The notes below the pieces were generated by a model. It did not search any database. It was not told where the DNA came from and saw only the letters and a list, made by a program, of their open reading frames with translations. The position numbers were made by a program, and so were the translations under genes. This document shows, piece by piece, positions 58,888 through 64,000 of a DNA stretch of 64,000 nt. The stretch is from contig CAKOGP040001947.1 in assembly GCA_933822405.4 (NCBI GenBank), positions 1 through 64,000 of the forward strand, given 5' to 3'. How positions within the stretch are numbered: position 1 is the stretch's first letter; the number at the start of each line of letters is the position of its first letter. Source of the DNA: Cylindrotheca closterium (lineage: Eukaryota; Bacillariophyta; Bacillariophyceae; Bacillariales; Bacillariaceae).

Positions 58888-61101
58888 TCAAGCACCTCCA
58901 ACAGTAGTGGCACTCTTGGGAAGGCCTCCCATCCCCGTCAAGACTGCCGACATGTTGCCAACTTCTTCGCCACTGGCATATCCTGCAGCCTTTTTGGCCA
59001 TGCTGGTTGTTCGTTGGATAGCACTAGTATCCTTGTTGTTGGACGATGACGATGAAGACGATGATGACGAAGTGGAAGAAGGTGCCACGGAAACCAACTT
59101 TTTCTTGTTGTCGGTCGTTTGCCGATACCGTATTTGTGACATGGTATTGGCATCCAATCGATTCGGTTGGACTTGAAGGGAAGTAGCTGGTCGCATAAAG
59201 GCAGGCATGGTCTTGGGGACTGCTTTCGTTGTGGTACCGGTGGTAGTGCTGGTTTGGGCCCGAGAAAACTTGAGCAAGTAGAATTCGCGGGATTTGCGGG
59301 ATTCATCATCAAAGTTGGTGTGTACCGCATCGGCATCGGACGCTCCGGCTGCCAGCGCCAAATCTCTGGCCCAAGTGGTATTTTGCAAGGATACCATGCG
59401 CAGTTTGTCAGCATCTTCGCGGAAAAAAGCCTTTTGACGCTTGTTTTCTTCTACCACGGCCCGTATGGCTCTTCGGACATTCCCTTGCCGCTGTCGGCCT
59501 TCATCAATGGAAGCAATGTGTTCCAAGCCTCTCCGTGAGTGACCAAAACTGTGCCACCACTTGTCTCGGGTGTTTTCGTATTCTGCTTTTGTGAGTCCAT
59601 CCTTTTGTTTGTTAGTTTGCCGTTCGGACAAGGTGGTAGCTTGTCGCAAGGTGGTGGATCGATTTTGGTTCGGCATTTGCCATGATCGGTTGGTAGCCAA
59701 CCAAATTTCGCTGCCACCCTCCAGCATGGCCTTGGTGATCATGCGTCCCGTCTTGCGGAATTCTTCGTAATCGCTCTTTTGCCACCAGACGCCTCCCTTC
59801 TCGTCCTCTTCCATGTCCTTCTGTGACTTGACCGACAAGACACGGGCCATGGGAGAAAAGGTAACATTGTAATTTTTCTTCTTTGGGGTAGTTTCCGAGT
59901 AATTGGGAAAGAGCGATCGTCGTCTGGCAGCATCTCCGGACGCTCCTTGTTTGGAAGTACTGGCTCGGAGGAGATTGTTTCGACTCATTCGCGATTGTTG
60001 CCTCAGAATGCCTCGAACTTTTTTGGGTTCGGCTACAGATGATTCTTCTTCATGTACCGTTGTATCATCATCATCCGTTGGAACTTCAGGTGGAATCGAG
60101 ATTCCATTCAGCAGACCCTTTTTGGCATTGACTGGATCCGGTGAAGAAGGATGAACGTCATCATTGGTAGTGGTGGTGTTGTCGTTGCTAGGACTGCTGC
60201 TGTTGTTGCTGTTGTCCCCCCCATTGACTTCATCTGGTTGCGCCAATCGTAAGCGAGCCAAAACAGCCTGACGATTCTTATCAGAAAGACGCTCTCCCAA
60301 AGCATCACTTCCAACTGAGGTTTCATCTTCTTCCTTAGAGGAGGACCGAGTAATCGTAGTAGATGGAGGGGTCGTGTTGACGTCCACGAAGGTTTCTTCA
60401 TTTTCGGTTTCATCTTCATCTTCATCCTCATCGTCTTCTTCCTCATCTGAATCCTCTGAATTATTCATCCACGGTGCAAAACAGAACCACCACGGTTGTT
60501 TTGATGTCTTTTTGTTGGCCAGTAACTTTGGCGCTTGATTTTCCGAATATGCTGTATAGTCTTGATAATAGTCATCATAATCCACAGCATGAAAGCCACT
60601 ATACCGTCCAGTGGTGTTTTCCTTCGAGTCCTCCTTAGACTTGGACTTTTTCTTGTCGGATGATGATTCCCCATCATCACCATTCACAGAAGAAGGTGCC
60701 ACCGACGCTGAGGATCCAGTGCTACTACGCAGGGCCGAATCGGAATCAATGCTGTTGCTGGCCACGGACGATTTCTCGTCTTCCTCATCGTTATCCGAAG
60801 GATCTGGAGTTTTGGTTTCTCCAAAATCTAAATCATCATTCGTAGTGGTGGTAACGGGGGCGCCCTTCGTGGTGCTGCTACAGAATCCAGGATTGGATTG
60901 TGCCTGCTTTTGTGTTGATGTTGGTTGCTGTGATGCATGTTCCATTCCTTCCTTACTGTGAGAAGATGATGAAATCTGAACCAAATTATCAGAACCAACC
61001 GGAGCTGATATTTCAATGGAAGTCTTGAATTCTCCATCGTCCACCTGTCTGGCCATTTCCGCCAAGTCCAGCATGGAGTCTCTTGCTAAACCGAGCGACA
61101 T
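58888..61101 (-). CDS. Large hypothetical protein with acidic repeats and W-module
   Basis: 737 residues from ATG 61101. The first 390 residues are disordered, with Asp/Glu/Ser runs (SDEEEDDEDEDEDETENEE) and a phosphorylation-prone composition. From about 410 the module NYNVTFSPMARVLSVKSQKD...VWWQKSDYEEFRKTGRMI recalls the W-modules of the proteins at 15481 and 47568. It is followed by SFGHSRRGLEHIASIDEGRQRQGNVRRAIRAVVEENKRQ, a helical block I know from other diatom proteins. A poly-Ser run precedes the C-terminus. No catalytic motif; function unknown. Confidence 0.82.
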   Translation of the reverse strand: MSLGLARDSMLDLAEMARQVDDGEFKTSIEISAPVGSDNLVQISSSSHSKEGMEHASQQPTSTQKQAQSNPGFCSSTTKGAPVTTTTNDDLDFGETKTPDPSDNDEEDEKSSVASNSIDSDSALRSSTGSSASVAPSSVNGDDGESSSDKKKSKSKEDSKENTTGRYSGFHAVDYDDYYQDYTAYSENQAPKLLANKKTSKQPWWFCFAPWMNNSEDSDEEEDDEDEDEDETENEETFVDVNTTPPSTTITRSSSKEEDETSVGSDALGERLSDKNRQAVLARLRLAQPDEVNGGDNSNNSSSPSNDNTTTTNDDVHPSSPDPVNAKKGLLNGISIPPEVPTDDDDTTVHEEESSVAEPKKVRGILRQQSRMSRNNLLRASTSKQGASGDAARRRSLFPNYSETTPKKKNYNVTFSPMARVLSVKSQKDMEEDEKGGVWWQKSDYEEFRKTGRMITKAMLEGGSEIWLATNRSWQMPNQNRSTTLRQATTLSERQTNKQKDGLTKAEYENTRDKWWHSFGHSRRGLEHIASIDEGRQRQGNVRRAIRAVVEENKRQKAFFREDADKLRMVSLQNTTWARDLALAAGASDADAVHTNFDDESRKSREFYLLKFSRAQTSTTTGTTTKAVPKTMPAFMRPATSLQVQPNRLDANTMSQIRYRQTTDNKKKLVSVAPSSTSSSSSSSSSSNNKDTSAIQRTTSMAKKAAGYASGEEVGNMSAVLTGMGGLPKSATTVGGA

Positions 61102-61187
61102 GATGCTGGCTTATATATGACTTGTATTGTATATAATATTGTATTGGTACACGAAACTAAAAATCCCAACCCGAACTGAAACAAAAA

Positions 61188-61676
61188 CTATCGGAAGCCG
61201 AGTTCCACCTGAGAGATCCTCTTGTAATAGCAGAAAGCCTCTATACTGTCAGGTAGTATAGCAATGGTGGTTCCTCGGTATCCTTCCCTTGCTGTTGTTG
61301 TTGTTGTTTTCTCTATTGATATTTTAATAAAGGGTCTTGGAGGGAGAATGGGAAAACAGAATCCTGTTGTATTCCTGACGTTGCGTGTTATTGCTGGAAG
61401 CATGCGCCCCCTAGGTTGGCCCCCGGCAGATGGGATTGTCGACGTGTAGGCAGGAACCACACGAACGCGCGGAGCTTTTGGTTTGTTAAGTAGACCAGAT
61501 GGTGAGTTATTTTCTTTACTTAGTAATGCGTCGTAGCAGACATGTCGTAGTTCGGGTGATCGACCACGTATTGCTGATGCTGTCGTCCTTCCGCCGTCCC
61601 CCAACCTCGGCAAACTTGGATTTCGATTTGGTTCCAAAATGATCCAATCAAATTTGCTTCTGTCTTGTTTTCCCAT
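61188..61676 (-). CDS. Possible small hypothetical protein
   Basis: An ATG at 61676 opens 162 codons in an otherwise gene-free interval, ending at 61188. The product is basic and Pro/Arg-rich with no signal peptide, membrane segment or recognised domain. It starts 70 bp from the divergent DsbA-like gene. The length is notable for non-coding DNA, but nothing else supports it; it may be chance. Confidence 0.3.
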   Translation of the reverse strand: MGKQDRSKFDWIILEPNRNPSLPRLGDGGRTTASAIRGRSPELRHVCYDALLSKENNSPSGLLNKPKAPRVRVVPAYTSTIPSAGGQPRGRMLPAITRNVRNTTGFCFPILPPRPFIKISIEKTTTTTAREGYRGTTIAILPDSIEAFCYYKRISQVELGFR

Positions 61677-61746
61677 TAAATTTCTATCAACAAACTATAA
61701 TTCAAACCAACAACAACAACAACAACAAACAAATTCCAATCCAAAG

Positions 61747-62409
61747 ATGAAGCCCATGGTAAATGTCAAGATCATCTCGGACGTTGTCTGACCCTTTTGT
61801 TTTGTTGGCATTCGGCATTTGCAGGAAGCCAGCAAGATTGCCAGTGTGAATTTGAACGTCACCTGGGAACCCTTTTATTTGAACTCTTCCATGCCAGAAG
61901 AGGGAGAAGACATGGAAGCCCACTTGTACAAGAAATACGGGATTCAAGGAGTTCAAATGCTCAAAGATCCCAATGCTTATTTGTATGTAGCAGGACGCAA
62001 GGTGGGAATTGAATTTACCAAAAAGCGCAACATTTATCCCACCAAAAAGGCTCATGCCTTGATGGAATATGCCAAACAAGAAAAAAGTAACGACGTTGCC
62101 AATCAAATGATGGAAGAAATGTTTCAACGGTACTTTGAAAAGGGAGACAATATCAATTCGGAAGACGTCTTGTCCGAGATTGCCACCAAGGTTGGAATTG
62201 ATGAGGCAGCTGCTAAGGAAGCCGTGAAGGATGACAAGTACCTTTATGAAGTCAATGAAAAGGACAAGCTATACAAGCAACAAATGCGGATCTCGGGTGT
62301 TCCATACTTTCTGATTGATCGTAAGGATGGTCAGCGTCCTATTGGATTTTCTGGTGCTCAACCCATTGATATCATGGCCGAGCAACTGGAAGAGGCTACC
62401 GAAGAGTAG
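61747..62409 (+). CDS. DsbA/FrnE-like thiol-disulphide oxidoreductase, probable selenoprotein (UPFC active site)
   Basis: 220 residues if the in-frame TGA at 61789-61791 is read as selenocysteine. ATG 61747 gives MKPMVNVKIISDVV, then TGA, then PFCFVGIRHLQEASK and an uninterrupted frame to TAG. This aligns with the FrnE/DsbA family start 'v.i.sDvvCPWCyvGk..L', so TGA replaces the first Cys of the CxxC (U15, C18). Downstream are VTWEPFYLNSSMPEEGED, GRKVGIEFTKK and the cis-proline loop RISGVPYF. An alternative is a 39-nt intron GTCTGA...TTGCAG that would delete the active site. No SECIS could be found by eye in the next 500 bp. The enzyme would reduce or isomerise disulphides or detoxify. Confidence 0.8.
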
Positions 62410-63338
62410 GAGACGATCATGTTATGAAATGAAACATCATCCAAAAAAGAAGCACCAGGCTGTACAAGCAAGAGAAACCTACAAGACTACCTTTTCAATC
62501 GTTCCATGGAACAGTTAATGACCGCTGTGATAGTCCTTCAATTGATTGAAGGATACCATCTTTTGCGCGACACATTGTCACATGGATATTGGATTGAAGG
62601 ATTTTGTTGTGGGTGGATTCTTCTGTACCGGTGCGTTGCCACCGCTCTTCTAAATGAAACTAGTGTTAGTTAAAATGTGTTTTTCAAATAGCGAAAGACC
62701 GAATCACTTCTTGACCAACTACAGTACGAGTGGTCTTTTTCTCAGCTAGCTAATGGCGACGAGGTGTTCTGGTACTGTTTACTATGATGATCGATGTATT
62801 AGCATTATGACCAGACAGGCTTTCGAGTTGAGGCATCGGATCTCTATTTAATGATCTGATCTTCGTTTGATGACTAAGAGTAATAATGCATTCGTTTTAC
62901 AATACTGTATGGTACCTGGTACCTGGTACCTGGTAGTAAGCAGAGATCGTATCGTGCCAAAACTATCCTGTACACGCACTGGGGAACAATATGCGGTAAT
63001 TCATTTTCCTAGCGCCAATACAATTGACCTGGCGAGACCACCAACCAGCCTATCATCATTTAGGGAGTTTGGGATGATTGATTAGTTCTGTCAAATGCTG
63101 CTCGGACAACTTTGATCACTTCGAAGAAAAGCTAAATTCATAGGTGCCATAAATGCGCAGATGGATTGCTGGTTTGGATTTATGGGACTACAGAAAACCT
63201 TATATTCTCAACGGAGCCACAGAAAGAGGCAATAAGATCTTATCTTGAGAGAAGAATAGAATCATCTCATAAAAGTGCACAGGCTCACCATCATCATATC
63301 ACGATCCCAACCATATTGGGGTTGAGTGAAAACGTGCA
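62410..63338. other. Long 3' region / intergenic, contains hairpins and GGTACCT repeat
   Basis: 929 bp. It should include the 3' UTR of the putative selenoprotein. TCCTTCAA/TTGAAGGA forms a hairpin at 62534-62553, and a GACCA(a)CT/AGTGGTC hairpin followed by TTTTT lies near 62712-62740. Three tandem GGTACCT units lie at 62911-62935. No gene seen. Confidence 0.5.
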
Positions 63339-64000
63339 ATGGTGCTCCTTTCACAATGCACGACAATACTGCTCTCATGCCTATTAGCAACTGCATCATG
63401 GCTACCATCGGCGCAAGCCTTCAAGGGCATGCCCGTGACCTTTCATGAATATCAGTATTCAGGTGAAAACAATAATCCAGAGAATCCTACCTTTGGCATT
63501 GCTGGTACTCCTCGGGTCCGCCAAATGCCTCCTGGGCGAGGTGCCTTTTTGGATGACGCCGGTAATACACCATTCTCAGAAGAGAACAGTGATCTTCCCT
63601 CGGCCCGCCGCATCATGGAAGAACTCTTTCGGAAACCCATTCCGACTCAAACCTCTGCCTTGCGATGCGAATTGCTCTTGTATTTTGGTTTGTTGATTCA
63701 AGTGGATACCATGAAGATGGGCTCCAATAGCAGCGAACCCTTTCATATTCCCTGCGATGGACAATTGGAAGATGCCATGTTTTGTCCCGCTACAGGAAAC
63801 TCGTATTGCGCCAGCAATGGGGGCTATGACACTACATCACCACCACCTGCTCAAACCAACGTCTTTCGGGCCGAACACGAGATTGTGGATGGACAACGTG
63901 CTACGATGAATGGAAATACAGCCTTTTTGGACATGAGCTTTCTCTATGGTGGCTCCAAGGATCAAGCCGACAAGATTCGTTCCTTTGTAGGTGGTCAGTT
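63339..64000 (+). CDS. Secreted animal-type haem-peroxidase-like protein (3' end outside window)
   Basis: ATG 63339 starts an open frame running to the window edge. The first 26 residues (MVLLSQCTTILLSCLLATAS...SAQA) are a signal peptide. Then come GIAGTPRVRQMPPGRGAFLDDAG and SARRIMEELFRKP, the YFGLLIQVDTM segment (about residues 115-125), HIPCDGQ.....FCPATG and N.NTAFLDMSFLYGGSKDQADKIRSF. These follow the order of the An_peroxidase family (fGQF.DHD, then FLD.S.vYGs....a..lR). The distal histidine of fGQF.DHD is Val122 here, so peroxidase activity is doubtful. The proximal histidine lies beyond the window. Confidence 0.82.
   Translation, partial: MVLLSQCTTILLSCLLATASWLPSAQAFKGMPVTFHEYQYSGENNNPENPTFGIAGTPRVRQMPPGRGAFLDDAGNTPFSEENSDLPSARRIMEELFRKPIPTQTSALRCELLLYFGLLIQVDTMKMGSNSSEPFHIPCDGQLEDAMFCPATGNSYCASNGGYDTTSPPPAQTNVFRAEHEIVDGQRATMNGNTAFLDMSFLYGGSKDQADKIRSFVGGQ

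Noticed and set aside
61786..61824. 39-nt intron (GTCTGA...TTGCAG) in the DsbA-like gene
   Set aside because: It has GT-AG ends and keeps frame, but it would remove exactly the conserved active-site segment that read-through restores, and it is shorter than the other introns here (68-376 nt). Kept as the main alternative.
62534..62553. Hairpin TCCTTCAA-TTGA-TTGAAGGA as a SECIS element
   Set aside because: It lacks the A/GUGA...GA quartet at the stem base and the AA in the apical loop. Other ATGA words up to 62900 also gave no plausible SECIS by eye.

Overview
This is a nuclear chromosome segment from a eukaryote, most likely a diatom (stramenopile alga). The evidence is short GT-AG introns, a ribosomal protein gene with a 7-nt first exon, a heat-shock-factor-like DNA-binding protein, a divergent cyclin, many coiled-coil proteins with homopolymer tracts (Q, N, S), and relics of an LTR retrotransposon. 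I did not identify the species. Genes are mostly single-exon, lie on both strands and are separated by 0.2-1.2 kb.

0-4.1 kb: two tandem small membrane proteins (DUF2834-like), an 88-bp direct repeat with tRNA-like pol III boxes, a decayed retrotransposon integrase and a decayed unknown gene. 4.1-12 kb: three large coiled-coil proteins; two of them share a C-terminal module and the third shares a short motif. 12.4-20.4 kb: housekeeping and enzymatic genes: ribosomal protein uL23, gamma-glutamyl hydrolase-like protein, a W-module protein, a PDZ protein ending in a CaaX box, a cyclin and an NAD(P)H quinone-oxidoreductase-like MDR enzyme. 21-26.5 kb: a coiled-coil protein, a duplicated twin-CX9C protein, a leucine-rich-repeat protein and an HSF-type factor.

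27-38 kb is the most striking region. It holds a cobalamin nucleotide-loop assembly locus: a CobS-CobT fusion transcribed divergently from CobU, whose C-terminal half resembles the pterin-binding-associated DUF4346 domain. Together these would activate cobinamide, make alpha-ribazole phosphate and join the two. This is the pathway used for B12 salvage or pseudocobalamin remodelling. The locus is partly duplicated. The second copy lost the CobS part in frame, leaving a CobT-only gene, and retains only the first few dozen codons of CobU with a damaged P-loop. Five copies of a secreted 14-cysteine protein (one broken) are interleaved with these genes.

38-52 kb: LITAF-type zinc domain protein, TPR protein, F-box/WD40 protein, coiled-coil protein with 26-residue repeats, a metacaspase whose catalytic cysteine is alanine, a decayed kinase-like gene, another W-module protein, a PC-esterase (TBL-like) membrane protein and a multi-pass membrane protein. 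52.7-64 kb: a two-exon glycosyltransferase combining GT7-like and GT31-like domains, a PDZ protein, a large W-module protein, a DsbA/FrnE-like thiol oxidoreductase whose first active-site cysteine codon is TGA (probable selenoprotein), and the start of a haem-peroxidase-like secreted protein that runs off the window.
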